Shown here piece by piece: positions 8,069 through 16,220 of a stretch of DNA of 62,421 bases. The translations under genes were made by a program, and so were the position numbers. A model generated the notes under the pieces. It ran no database searches and was not told the origin of the DNA. It saw nothing but the letters and a program-made list of their open reading frames with translations. Every line of letters starts with the position of its first letter. Within the stretch, counting starts at the first letter, position 1. This DNA comes from Ruminococcus sp. Phil11. Lineage in GTDB: Bacteria > Bacillota > Clostridia > Oscillospirales > Ruminococcaceae. Location: assembly GCA_001940925.1 (NCBI GenBank), contig MSGZ01000002.1:1-62421 (forward strand), given 5' to 3'.

Positions 8069-9373
8069 ATGTTTGAGAATATCAGGCTCTCATTGCAGGG
8101 CATTCTGTCGCACAAGATCCGTTCCTTTCTGACCATGCTCGGTATCATCATCGGTATCGCGGCGATCATCGCGATCGTCTCGATCATTGAGGGTACCAAG
8201 GAAATGATCAAAAAGAACCTGATCGGTGCAGGCAATAACACGGTGCAGATCCGGCTGATGCAGGGCGATTATCCCTATGAGCCCGGCTACATGCAGTCTG
8301 CGGACAGTGTCCGCGTGATTTCACCTGCCTACAAGCAGCGCATTACGGAACTGAAAGAGGTCGAGCGGTGCACGCTGTACCGCAAACGCGATTATGTGGA
8401 AAGCTTCTACTACATGAACAAGAGCCTTCAGGGCACGGGTCTGGTCGGCATTGACGAGGATTATCTCGATACGGCGGGTCTGGACATTGCACAGGGCGTC
8501 GGCTTTTCGGAGAAGCAGCACAAGGAATTTGCAAAGGTCGCACTGATCGACGAATCGGTCGCGCGTTCGACCTTTGACGGTGAGGATCCGGTCGGCAAGA
8601 TCATTGACATCAGCGGCGAACCGTTTACGGTCATCGGCGTGGTGACAAAGCGTTCCGGCTTTGAACCGACGATCAATTCCGTTGAGGATTACTACACCTA
8701 CAACCAGACGAACAGCGGTCAGGTCTACATCCCGACCGAGGACTGGGGCATCTGCTTCCAGTATGACGAGCCGCAGCACTGCATCATTCAGGCTGTGAAT
8801 ACGGACAGCATGACCGCTGCCGGAAAAAAGGCTGCGGACATCCTGAACGAGAATATCCGCATCACGGCTGCAAGCAGCGGTGAGGAGGAGAACGCAGAAG
8901 CCGCCATGGAAATGGCAATGAACAAGCTCGAATACAAGAGCGAAAGCCTGCTGGAGCAGGCAAAGGCCATGCAGGACCTCTCGCAGTCCACGAACAAAAT
9001 GCTGATCTGGATCGCGAGCATCTCGCTGCTGGTCGGCGGTATCGGCGTTATGAACATCATGCTGGTGTCGGTCACGGAGCGTACCAGAGAGATCGGTCTG
9101 AAAAAGGCACTGGGCGCACGCAAACGGCGCATCCTCTGGCAGTTCCTGACGGAGGCGGCCGTGCTGACGAGCATCGGCGGTATGATCGGTGTGCTGACGG
9201 GAATCGGACTGGCGACGGTGATCGCAAACCTGACGGAAATGCAGGTCGCGATCTCGGGCAAGGCGATCGCGATCTCGGTCATCTTCTCGATCGTGGTCGG
9301 TGTTGTGTTCGGTCTGCTGCCTTCTGTCAAGGCGGCCAAGCTCAACCCGATCGACGCGCTGCGGTATGAGTAA
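8069..9373 (+). CDS. ABC exporter permease (MacB/FtsX family)
   Basis: Membrane subunit of the exporter. The 434-residue protein has the MacB layout: one N-terminal transmembrane segment after an amphipathic helix (MLGIIIGIAAIIAIVSIIEG), a large extracytoplasmic domain (about residues 50-300), and a C-terminal FtsX domain. The FtsX domain has three transmembrane segments and the family motif VTERTREIGLKKALGARKR. The ATG follows the second adaptor by 33 bp with GGAG upstream. The four-gene order adaptor, ATPase, adaptor, permease resembles yknXYZ plus an extra adaptor. Likely exports a peptide, lipid or antimicrobial compound. Confidence 0.93.
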   Translation: MFENIRLSLQGILSHKIRSFLTMLGIIIGIAAIIAIVSIIEGTKEMIKKNLIGAGNNTVQIRLMQGDYPYEPGYMQSADSVRVISPAYKQRITELKEVERCTLYRKRDYVESFYYMNKSLQGTGLVGIDEDYLDTAGLDIAQGVGFSEKQHKEFAKVALIDESVARSTFDGEDPVGKIIDISGEPFTVIGVVTKRSGFEPTINSVEDYYTYNQTNSGQVYIPTEDWGICFQYDEPQHCIIQAVNTDSMTAAGKKAADILNENIRITAASSGEEENAEAAMEMAMNKLEYKSESLLEQAKAMQDLSQSTNKMLIWIASISLLVGGIGVMNIMLVSVTERTREIGLKKALGARKRRILWQFLTEAAVLTSIGGMIGVLTGIGLATVIANLTEMQVAISGKAIAISVIFSIVVGVVFGLLPSVKAAKLNPIDALRYE

Positions 9374-9480
9374 GGTGCCTCCGGCGGATCAAAAATGGGG
9401 GTGCTGCCCCTAAACATGAAGAAACTTGTTTCTTCATGTTGGCCCCTGCTGGGGACATTGTCCCCAGACCCCGTTATAGA
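9374..9480 (+). repeat. Intergenic hairpin repeat, copy at the exporter 3' end
   Basis: The end motif GGTGCCTCCGGCGGAT, followed by CAAAAATGGGG, starts directly after the permease stop codon. Inside are a perfect 12-bp stem with TT loop (ACATGAAGAAAC at 9414-9425) and a GGGGACA/TGTCCCC stem (9451-9465), then AGACCCCGTTAT. The first and last motifs recur in reverse orientation beside mutL (near 22.3 kb) and mutS (near 25.2 kb); the 12-bp stem is specific to this copy. Confidence 0.75.
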
Positions 9481-9485
9481 TAACA

Positions 9486-9518
9486 AAAAGGACGCTGATA
9501 TACACTCAGCGTCCTTTT
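9486..9518. terminator. Bidirectional terminator, GGACGCTGA stem
   Basis: AAAAGGACGCTGA and TCAGCGTCCTTTT form a perfect 13-bp stem with a 7-base loop, between the convergent exporter and mreB genes. The same GGACGC stem recurs at 44.9 and 62.05 kb. Confidence 0.85.
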
Positions 9519-9569
9519 GTGTTATGCTTCAGCATCGGGAGCAGCATTCCTTCAGAGGCCGCTCCGCGC

Positions 9570-10586
9570 TTAATAATACTTGATCTCCTCGGTGAGCAGC
9601 TCCTCGTATTCATCGAGGTTTTCGAGGATCTTTCCGGTGCCCTCCGCCACGCAGTCCAGCGGATATTCCGCAACATATACCGGCATACCGGTCTCGCGGT
9701 TGATGAGCTTATCCATGCCGTGCAGCAGCGCGCCGCCGCCTGTCAGCGTGATGCCCTGCTCAATGACGTCCGCGGAAAGCTCCGGCGGGGTATGTGCAAG
9801 TGTCTCGCGGATCGCGTCCATGACCGTGCACAGCGGCTCATAGAGCGCGTCGCGCACCTCGTCGGAGGTGATCGTGATATTCTCCGGCAGCCCGTTCAGC
9901 AGATTTCTGCCGCGCACCTCCATTTCGGTGACGGTCGCCTCCGGGAATGCCGAGCCGATGCCGATCTTGACCGCCTCTGCGGTACGTTCGCCGATCAGAA
10001 GGCTGTATTTTTTGCGGATATAGTTGACGATCGCGAGGTCAAACGCGTCGCCGGCGGTGCGCACCGAACGGTACGACACAATGCCGCCCAGAGAGATTAC
10101 GGCGATCTCACTGGTGCCGCCGCCGATATCGACGACCATAGTCCCGGTCGGCTCCATGATCGGCAGTCCCGCGCCGAGTGCGGCCGCGATCGGCTCCGCA
10201 ACGAGCTGAACAGGTCTGGCACCGGCCTTTTCGGCAGCCTCCTTGACGGCACGCCGCTCCACAGCGGTCACGCCGGACGGAATACAGATAATGACGCGTG
10301 CCTTGGTGAACATCGTGCCTTTGAGTGATTTTTTGATGAGTTCCTGCAGCATGGTCGCGGCAATGTCGAAGTCCGCGATCACACCGTCTTTCAGCGGGTG
10401 TACGGCGATGATCGAGCCGGGCGTTCTGCCGATGATATCCTTGGCATCCTTGCCGACCGAGCAGGCCTGATCGGTTTTTGTATTGACCGCGACAACGGAA
10501 GGCTCCCGCATGATGATCCCCTTGCCGCGCGCATAGATCAGGGTATTGGCTGTGCCGAGATCGATCCCGATATATCTGGTAAACAT
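9570..10586 (-). CDS. mreB: Rod shape-determining protein MreB/Mbl
   Basis: Bacterial actin that organises lateral wall synthesis under the membrane. The 338-residue product has the expected length. Actin-fold motifs visible are the phosphate-1 loop GIDLGTANTLIY, the connect-1/phosphate-2 segment MVVDIGGGTSEIAVISLGG, and the adenosine loop LTGGGALLHGMDKLI. AAGGAG lies 7 bp before the ATG. It is last in the minus-strand run after psd but has its own promoter; mreC and mreD do not follow, which fits an Mbl or MreBH-type paralogue as well as MreB itself. Confidence 0.93.
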   Translation of the reverse strand: MFTRYIGIDLGTANTLIYARGKGIIMREPSVVAVNTKTDQACSVGKDAKDIIGRTPGSIIAVHPLKDGVIADFDIAATMLQELIKKSLKGTMFTKARVIICIPSGVTAVERRAVKEAAEKAGARPVQLVAEPIAAALGAGLPIMEPTGTMVVDIGGGTSEIAVISLGGIVSYRSVRTAGDAFDLAIVNYIRKKYSLLIGERTAEAVKIGIGSAFPEATVTEMEVRGRNLLNGLPENITITSDEVRDALYEPLCTVMDAIRETLAHTPPELSADVIEQGITLTGGGALLHGMDKLINRETGMPVYVAEYPLDCVAEGTGKILENLDEYEELLTEEIKYY

Positions 10587-10646
10587 GATGTGCTCCTTTG
10601 TTTCTTTTGTTCCGTTCTGTTTTGTACACAGTCGTCTCTGCTCTTT

Positions 10647-10675
10647 ATTTTACCACAAAAATGCGCATCCGACAA
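10647..10675 (-). promoter_or_regulatory. Candidate mreB promoter
   Basis: Minus strand TTGTCG (10670-10675), 17-bp spacer, TAAAAT (10647-10652). The -35 hexamer lies inside one arm of the psd terminator hairpin. Confidence 0.6.
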
Positions 10676-10693
10676 CGATTTTTGTCGGATGCG
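10664..10693 (-). terminator. Terminator after psd
   Basis: CGCATCCGACAA and TTGTCGGATGCG form a perfect 12-bp stem with a 6-base loop. On the minus strand the stem is followed by CATTTTTG. Confidence 0.85.
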
Positions 10694-10740
10694 GTCATTT
10701 TCAGCATTTTGCACAAAATATCTGCGGAACTTTGCCGCTG

Positions 10741-11658
10741 TTATACGGTGCACGGCAGTGCCGTTCCGATGCGGGAGCCGTATTTCACGATCGTTTCCGC
10801 GCCGTTTTCGGAGTTTTTGCAGATCTGCGCGTCGATTTTGGCGGCACCGGGTTCCAGCACCAGCACGATCGTGGAGCCGCCGAACTCGAAATAGCCCTTC
10901 TCGATGCCGCGCGCCACATGTTCTCCGTGCGGGTGATTGACGATTTTGCCGACAAGCATTGCGCCGACTTCGATCTGCAGAACATGCCCGAAATGTTCGG
11001 TCGTCAGCATGGTGATCGTCCGCGTGTTGCGGTGATAGACCATGACATCATGCTCCGCGGCGACCGGATTGACCGTATGCAGCTCGCCTTCGATGCGGCG
11101 CGTTTTGCCGATCTTGCAGTCGTCCGGATAGCAGTACCGGTGATAATCGTCCGGCGTCAGGCGGAAAATGAGAAGCTGTCCGCCCTGATAATGCTTTGCA
11201 AGATGCTTGCAGCCGAGGAACGCCGCAAGCGAATATTCTGCATTCTTGACCGTGAAATGCAGGTCGTCCGTGATCGGCACGACGGTCAGCTTGGCGTCGC
11301 ACGGGCTGATGAGTGCCTCCGGGGTGCGGTCAACGGGTCTTGCCGCGGGCTTGACCGGCCGCGTAAAGAACGCATTGAAGCTGCGGTATTTGTCATCCGC
11401 AAAATCGTCCATTTTGATATGCTTTTTCAGCACGAACGGCGGGATCGCGACGGTCGAGAGCGGATGCTCCAGCGCATAGCCTGCCGCCTTGGATACGACC
11501 GGCTTGGTCAGCAGCTTCAGTGCCGCTCTGCCGGGGGCGGTGCCGTAAAGCAGCCCGAGCAGCTTGCCCTGAGAAGCACAGGAATCCGCCGCCGGATTGC
11601 CTGCGCGGTCGCAAATCTGTGCACCGGCGTGCGGTGCTGCTTCCCTCGGTTCCGACAT
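10741..11658 (-). CDS. psd: Phosphatidylserine decarboxylase proenzyme
   Basis: Converts phosphatidylserine to phosphatidylethanolamine at the membrane. The 305-residue proenzyme carries the self-cleavage motif GGST at residues 260-263; cleavage before Ser262 would create the pyruvoyl group. Other family features are FNAFFTR near residue 95, the SPCDA segment (118-122) and RLTPDDYHRYCYP (166-178), which contains the conserved DYH. It lies 36 bp downstream of pssA, which makes its substrate, so the two form a phosphatidylethanolamine operon. GGGAGG precedes the ATG. The C-terminal alpha chain is short (about 44 residues), as usual. Confidence 0.95.
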   Translation of the reverse strand: MSEPREAAPHAGAQICDRAGNPAADSCASQGKLLGLLYGTAPGRAALKLLTKPVVSKAAGYALEHPLSTVAIPPFVLKKHIKMDDFADDKYRSFNAFFTRPVKPAARPVDRTPEALISPCDAKLTVVPITDDLHFTVKNAEYSLAAFLGCKHLAKHYQGGQLLIFRLTPDDYHRYCYPDDCKIGKTRRIEGELHTVNPVAAEHDVMVYHRNTRTITMLTTEHFGHVLQIEVGAMLVGKIVNHPHGEHVARGIEKGYFEFGGSTIVLVLEPGAAKIDAQICKNSENGAETIVKYGSRIGTALPCTV

Positions 11659-11694
11659 GACGGATTCCTCCCTGATATTCAGTATAAGCGGCGG

Positions 11695-12321
11695 TCAGCG
11701 CGTGTGATGCTTGTAGATCAGCAGCAGCAGCTCCAGAACGCCGATGACGATAAACAGCAGCATGGCACGCATACCCGGCTTTTTCAGCGTAAAGCGCGTG
11801 ATGAACGCACATGCGATGACTGCGTAAACGACCGTTGCGACGGTCGGGAACATATCTCCGAGATCGCGGCGGAATGCGAACAGCACCGGAATCAGCAGTG
11901 CGACCGATGTGACCGGCAGTCCCTCATAGACCTTCCGGCGTTCTGTCGTGACCTTCTGGCGGTCCTCCTCCGTGACGTTGAAGTATGCGAGCCGGATCAG
12001 GCCGGCAAGACTGAAGCAGCTGAACACTGCAATATGCAGCGGTTTCTGCAGTCCGGCACTGAACGCGATCATCGGCGGCAGCAGACCGAAGCAGACCATA
12101 TCGGAGAGCGAGTCGATCTGGATGCCGAAGCGGCATTCCTCCGGGGTGCGGTTTTTCTTGGTCTTTGCGACCTTTCCGTCAAACATATCGCAGAAGCCTG
12201 CGAGCATCAGCATAATGATTGCTGCATTCGTGCTGCCGTGTGCTGCAAAATACAGCCCGACCGAGCCGCAGACAAAACCGGCGAATGTCAATATGACTGT
12301 ATAGCTGTAGAAGCCGATCAT
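11695..12321 (-). CDS. pssA: CDP-diacylglycerol-serine O-phosphatidyltransferase
   Basis: Transfers phosphatidyl from CDP-diacylglycerol to serine. The 208-residue polytopic membrane protein has the CDP-alcohol phosphatidyltransferase signature: DMFDGKVAK, then GIQIDSLSDMVCFG, giving the DG...A...G...D...D metal-binding pattern. The spacing between the DG and the second Asp pair is a few residues longer than the generic motif, as is common in PssA of Clostridia. It is followed by psd. A sigma-A promoter lies 62-90 bp upstream, separating it from the nudix gene. Confidence 0.95.
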   Translation of the reverse strand: MIGFYSYTVILTFAGFVCGSVGLYFAAHGSTNAAIIMLMLAGFCDMFDGKVAKTKKNRTPEECRFGIQIDSLSDMVCFGLLPPMIAFSAGLQKPLHIAVFSCFSLAGLIRLAYFNVTEEDRQKVTTERRKVYEGLPVTSVALLIPVLFAFRRDLGDMFPTVATVVYAVIACAFITRFTLKKPGMRAMLLFIVIGVLELLLLIYKHHTR

Positions 12322-12382
12322 TTCTGTTTCATCCCTTTTGTTTCCGAATTGCTTGCTGGGGTATACACGATTCTATTATCTT

Positions 12383-12411
12383 ATTATACCAAAAAGTACG
12401 GGTTTTTGCAA
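12383..12411 (-). promoter_or_regulatory. Sigma-A promoter of pssA-psd
   Basis: Minus strand TTGCAA (12406-12411), 17-bp spacer, TATAAT (12383-12388). Confidence 0.75.
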
Positions 12412-12438
12412 GCCCTTTTCCCGATTTTCATATCTTCT

Positions 12439-12924
12439 TCATGAAATTGCGGCATGTACAACGCGCGCAATGATGCTGCCGCTGCGGACAGCTTTGCAGG
12501 CTTCCTCCGGCGCAAACCAGCGCGCTTCGGAGACTTCTCCGGAAAGTGAAAAGGTCGTTTTTTTCGTTTCTGCGCAGAAGCAGAGCATCAACTGCCCGCG
12601 CTTTTCATGCCATGCGCTGAACAGGAACCGCAGGTTCTCCGCAGCAATGCCGATCTCCTCGGCGATCTCGCGCAGGGCGGCTTCCTCGGCGGTCTCACCG
12701 GGCTTCATATAGCCTGCGACACCGACAAATGTCTCCTGCTGCCCGTAGCTCTGACGGATCAGCGCAATCTGCCCTTCCGGATTTCTCACGACGGAAAGCA
12801 CGCATGTGCTGAACATATCAAACAGCGGCTTTTTGCATCCCTCGCAGTACGGCACTGCGCCGTCGTCGCCCATTTGCCGCGGAACGGTCTTTTGTCCGCA
12901 GTCCGGACAGTATGTAAAATGCAT
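12439..12924 (-). CDS. NUDIX hydrolase with N-terminal zinc ribbon
   Basis: Hydrolyses a nucleoside diphosphate linked to another moiety; the substrate is unknown. The 161-residue protein starts with a zinc ribbon (CPDCG and CEGCKK, about residues 6-33). A complete nudix box follows, beginning at GYMKPGETAEEAALRE and ending EEIGI. The layout recalls NudC NADH pyrophosphatases, but the SQPWPFPxS motif that marks NudC is not present and the N-terminal domain is missing, so a specific NADH role is not claimed. It starts 1 bp after the fusion gene upstream, with GGGAGG inside the end of that gene. Confidence 0.88.
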   Translation of the reverse strand: MHFTYCPDCGQKTVPRQMGDDGAVPYCEGCKKPLFDMFSTCVLSVVRNPEGQIALIRQSYGQQETFVGVAGYMKPGETAEEAALREIAEEIGIAAENLRFLFSAWHEKRGQLMLCFCAETKKTTFSLSGEVSEARWFAPEEACKAVRSGSIIARVVHAAIS

Positions 12925-12925
12925 G

Positions 12926-13801
12926 TTATGCGTCCTCCCGCTGCATCAGAATCAGATATCGGTCTGTATCCGGCTCCGGCTTTTTCGTATCGGTCAGCCG
13001 GTAGCCCTGCCGCTCATAGAAGCGGATCGCGTCCGGATTGCATTCCAGCACCCAGAGGTGATCTGTATGCTGCACGGTATCCGCAAAGGCCAGCAGCTTC
13101 GCGCCGATGCCTCTGTTCTGGAAGGACGGCTCGACGAACAGCCGCACGATCTCTGTCCCGCTGATGCGGATGCAGCCGCGCACAATGCCGTCGTCATAGA
13201 CGAAATACTGCTTCAGCATTTCTTTGTCAGTCCGGAGCTGCGCGGCCTTTTCCGCGGTATTCAGCTCCTGAAAATAATATTCATCGCTCCGGAAAACAGG
13301 ATAAAACTGTTTCCGGTAATTGGTAATGATGATTTCCGTGATGCGCGATGCATCGTCCGGCTTTGCGGGGCGGATCTGCGGGAAGCCGTATTCTGCGATC
13401 AGTTCTTCCGTGATTTTCACAGCGGACGCAACCAGCCCGGGGCACGGCCCTTTCATGCGTGCAATTGCGGGGTCGGCATCGGTATTCGCTGTCTTTTCGA
13501 GCAGCACCCTGCAGAGCGTCGCGCCGTTTTCCTGTTCAAAGCGAGAGAGAAATTCCGTCGTGAGCTTGTTTGTCAGGCCGTGCGCCTTCGGGTCCGCTGC
13601 ATACTGCATCCCAAGTGTCATGAGTGCACCGGTGCAGGCACCGCAGACGGAGCCGCATCGCATTCCTCTGCCAAAACATGCACTGACCTGCAAAGCCTGC
13701 TGCATATCCATTCCGAGTGCCGGTGCAAATGCGCCCAGCACGGCCTGCGAGCAGGAATATCCTGCTTTGAACAATTCCGTCGCTTTCTTCGTCCGGTTCA
13801 T
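12926..13801 (-). CDS. C_GCAxxG_C_C domain fused to GNAT acetyltransferase
   Basis: The 291-residue protein joins two modules usually found apart. Residues 1 to about 130 are a C_GCAxxG_C_C redox-type domain: GYSCSQAVLGAFAP, then CFGRGMRCGSVCGACTGAL. Residues about 140-291 are a GNAT N-acetyltransferase: the acetyl-CoA binding loop is VEPSFQNRGIGAKLL and the C-terminal FYERQGYRL segment is typical. No frameshift separates the modules. A redox- or metal-linked acetylation role is conceivable but not shown. The start overlaps the rluD stop by 4 bp and the nudix gene follows after 1 bp. Confidence 0.85.
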   Translation of the reverse strand: MNRTKKATELFKAGYSCSQAVLGAFAPALGMDMQQALQVSACFGRGMRCGSVCGACTGALMTLGMQYAADPKAHGLTNKLTTEFLSRFEQENGATLCRVLLEKTANTDADPAIARMKGPCPGLVASAVKITEELIAEYGFPQIRPAKPDDASRITEIIITNYRKQFYPVFRSDEYYFQELNTAEKAAQLRTDKEMLKQYFVYDDGIVRGCIRISGTEIVRLFVEPSFQNRGIGAKLLAFADTVQHTDHLWVLECNPDAIRFYERQGYRLTDTKKPEPDTDRYLILMQREDA

Positions 13802-14712
13802 GATAATTTCCTCAGTATTTCCGTGAAATATTCCGGCAGGGGACTGTCAAATTCCAGATATGCCCCTGTGACCGGATGAATAAATCCGATTTTTTTTGCA
13901 TGCAGGCATTGCCCCGCGATGCCCTTTTCCGCCTTGCCGTAGACCGCGTCTCCGTAGACCGGGTGCCCGATATGCTTCATGTGCACGCGAATCTGATGCG
14001 TCCGGCCGGTTTCGAGCTGACAGCGGATATGCGCATGTTTTTCGTACTGTGTCAGCACGGTGTAAAGTGTGACGGCGTCCTTGGAATTCGTCGCAATCAC
14101 GCACATTTTCTGCCGGTCGCGGGGGTCCCTGCCGATCGGCGCACGGACGGTCCCGCTTTCCTCTTTGAATCTTCCGCAGACGACTGCCTCATATTCCCGC
14201 GTAAACGAATGCACGGCAATCTGCTCCGCGAGTCCGACGTGCGCGCGGTCAGTCTTTGCGACAATCAGCAGACCGCTGGTGTCGCGGTCAATGCGGTGTA
14301 CGATGCCCGGCCGGATCACGCCGTTGATGCCGGAAAGCCGCCCTGCGCAATGATACAGCAGTGCATTGACGAGCGTGCCGTCCGGATGTCCCGGCGCGGG
14401 GTGTACGACCATACCCTTCGGCTTGTTGACGACGAGCAGTTCGTCATCCTCAAAGACGATCTCAAGCGGGATATCCTGCGGCAGCACATTGAGCGGCTGC
14501 GGCTCCGGGACGCTCACGGCGACTGTGTCACCGGTCTGCAGCTTATCGTTTTTCTTCGCAGCTTTGCTGTTTTTCGTGATCTGCCCCTGTTCGAGAAGCT
14601 GCTGCACGGCAGAGCGCGTCAGAGAGAGCTCCGGCTGTGCGGCGAGCCATGCGTCCAGCCGCTTTCCGGTATCCTCCTGCGAAGCAGCGAACAGCAGCTC
14701 ACGCGTCGGCAT
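13798..14712 (-). CDS. rluD: RluD-family 23S rRNA pseudouridine synthase
   Basis: Isomerises uridine in large-subunit rRNA. The 304-residue protein has an N-terminal S4 RNA-binding domain (TGKRLDAWL to about residue 75) and the catalytic RluA-type domain with HRIDRDTSGLL, whose Asp is the catalytic residue, plus VVNKPKGMVVHPAPGH. The exact target uridine cannot be decided from sequence, so RluD is a family name here. It overlaps lspA upstream by 14 bp. The lspA-rluD pairing is a very common arrangement in Firmicutes and supports both calls. Confidence 0.93.
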   Translation of the reverse strand: MPTRELLFAASQEDTGKRLDAWLAAQPELSLTRSAVQQLLEQGQITKNSKAAKKNDKLQTGDTVAVSVPEPQPLNVLPQDIPLEIVFEDDELLVVNKPKGMVVHPAPGHPDGTLVNALLYHCAGRLSGINGVIRPGIVHRIDRDTSGLLIVAKTDRAHVGLAEQIAVHSFTREYEAVVCGRFKEESGTVRAPIGRDPRDRQKMCVIATNSKDAVTLYTVLTQYEKHAHIRCQLETGRTHQIRVHMKHIGHPVYGDAVYGKAEKGIAGQCLHAKKIGFIHPVTGAYLEFDSPLPEYFTEILRKLS

Positions 14713-15334
14713 GGTCGGAATCCTCGGTCAGTACCGGCAGCGTTTCAAGAGTGCCGGCCTCCGCGAGCGGTTCGGCATCGGGCAGCGTGCCCGCCTCCGG
14801 CAGTGCCGCAGCGGTCCGCGCAAACGGGATGCGCTTCGCGAGTTTTGCTTTTTTGGCAGATTTCTCCTCTTTTTCCAGAAAGAGCAGCGCAAAGACGATT
14901 ACAATGACGCCTGCGGTCACGCAGATATCCGCAAAATTGAATACGGCAAAATTGCAGAGCTGAAAATCCAGATAATCGACGACCCTGCCGCCGCGGATTA
15001 AACGGTCAATGACATTGCCGAGACCGCCTGCGACGACCAGCGGCATGGCGATCCGGACCCAGCGGCGCGTTCTGCCGAACCGGTTGAGGATATACAGGCA
15101 GACCGCACTCATGATGACCGCAAAGATGACGAGGAATCCGCGGCTTCCGCTCAGCATACTGAATGCGGCACCGCTGTTTTCCATATAGCGGAGGTGCATC
15201 CAGTCCAGACTGCCGAGCTGCAGAAACGGGCGCGCGGGCTGTCCCTGCAGATTGGCGATCGCCCAAAGCTTGATCGCCTGGTCAATGCCGATGAGTGCAA
15301 GGATCGCTGCGGCGGTGAGTATGACAGAGATCAA
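14699..15334 (-). CDS. lspA: Signal peptidase II (lipoprotein signal peptidase)
   Basis: Cleaves the signal peptide of lipidated prolipoproteins in the membrane. Four hydrophobic segments are visible. The catalytic aspartates lie in GNVIDRLIRGGRVVDYLDF and FNFADICVTAG. The start is taken as TTG at 15334 because AAAGGAG lies 8 bp upstream and the first membrane helix begins at once; an upstream ATG in frame would run through the divIVA terminator. The 211-residue product exceeds the usual 150-170 because of a C-terminal tail of about 50 residues: a Lys-rich stretch, then Ala/Pro/Glu-rich sequence. It overlaps rluD. Confidence 0.92.
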   Translation of the reverse strand: MISVILTAAAILALIGIDQAIKLWAIANLQGQPARPFLQLGSLDWMHLRYMENSGAAFSMLSGSRGFLVIFAVIMSAVCLYILNRFGRTRRWVRIAMPLVVAGGLGNVIDRLIRGGRVVDYLDFQLCNFAVFNFADICVTAGVIVIVFALLFLEKEEKSAKKAKLAKRIPFARTAAALPEAGTLPDAEPLAEAGTLETLPVLTEDSDHADA

Positions 15335-15361
15335 TGAAAAATCTCCTTTCTGCTGAAATAA

Positions 15362-15390
15362 AAAGGAGCCGCGCAGAGCACGGTTCCTTT
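15362..15390 (-). terminator. Hairpin terminator between divIVA and lspA
   Basis: AAAGGAGCCG and CGGTTCCTTT pair over 10 bp with one G-T wobble and a 9-base loop; the minus-strand product ends in a TTTTTA run. It probably separates divIVA from lspA expression, or attenuates read-through. Confidence 0.7.
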
Positions 15391-15423
15391 CTAGTATCGT
15401 TTGGAATACGGGTGAGCCGTGGA

Positions 15424-16137
15424 TCACTGATCGCTGAATCTGCGGCGTGCAGCACTGCCTGCGTCATCGCGGCGGCTGCCGAACACGGGAGCTGCTGCGG
15501 CTTCCTCAACGGCAGCGGCGGTCTCTTTGACGGTACCCTCTGCGGTCTCCTTCACAGCCTCGGCGGTCTCGGCAACGGCTTCTGCAGCTGCTTCGGCCGT
15601 TTCCGCGGTCTCCTCAGCTTCCTCCGTCTCCTCGACTTCCACATATTCAACTTCATCCGCGGATTCCGGCAGGCGGGAGATCAGCTCCAGATGCTCCTTA
15701 TACAGATCGAACAGGGCACGCTTGAAATCAGCGACCTGATGCTGCGTCTCAACGAGATGCGCATTTTCCGCTTCGAGCTGTGCGGTGATATTCTGCAGTT
15801 GGGTCTCGGAATCGACCAGTGCCTGCGATTTGACGGTATCGACGGAAGCCTTTGCATCCGCAACGATCGCGTCTGCCTTCTGCTGTGCTTCCTCGACGAC
15901 CTGCCGTGCCTGTTTCTGTGCAAGCAGCAGCGCGTTCTTCAGATCGTCTTCCGTATCTTTATATTCACGCACCTTGTCTGCGAGGAGCTGGATCTTCTCA
16001 TTGGAATCATCCAGATCCTGCTGCATCAGGCGCAGGTCGTTCTCAATTTGTGCGAGGAAGGAATCGACCTCCTCCGGGCTGTAACCGAACTTGACCTTCT
16101 CAAACTTTTTCTTCTGAACATCCTTTGCAGTGATCAT
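15424..16137 (-). CDS. divIVA: DivIVA-domain cell division protein
   Basis: Curvature-sensing coiled-coil protein of the septum or pole. The 237-residue protein begins with the DivIVA membrane-binding motif (ITAKDVQKKKFEKVKFGY, then SPEEVDSFLAQIENDL). A long coiled coil follows to about residue 165 and then a low-complexity Ala/Glu/Thr/Val tail. The short positively charged C terminus (GSRRDDAGSAARRR) is unlike the acidic middle. AAGGAG lies about 10 bp before the ATG. It follows sepF, matching the ylm-divIVA division cluster of Firmicutes, though ylmG and ylmH are absent here. Confidence 0.92.
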   Translation of the reverse strand: MITAKDVQKKKFEKVKFGYSPEEVDSFLAQIENDLRLMQQDLDDSNEKIQLLADKVREYKDTEDDLKNALLLAQKQARQVVEEAQQKADAIVADAKASVDTVKSQALVDSETQLQNITAQLEAENAHLVETQHQVADFKRALFDLYKEHLELISRLPESADEVEYVEVEETEEAEETAETAEAAAEAVAETAEAVKETAEGTVKETAAAVEEAAAAPVFGSRRDDAGSAARRRFSDQ

Positions 16138-16220
16138 CGTGCTGCACTCCTTTCTGATCTCTGTGATCCGGCTGCGGCGATGCAGGAACCGGCGTTTCTC
16201 TCAGGAACCCGGAACGGTTC

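Noticed and set aside
12439..12924. NADH pyrophosphatase (NudC)
   Set aside because: A zinc ribbon and nudix box are present, but the NudC-specific SQPWPFPxS motif is missing, so only the family level is given.
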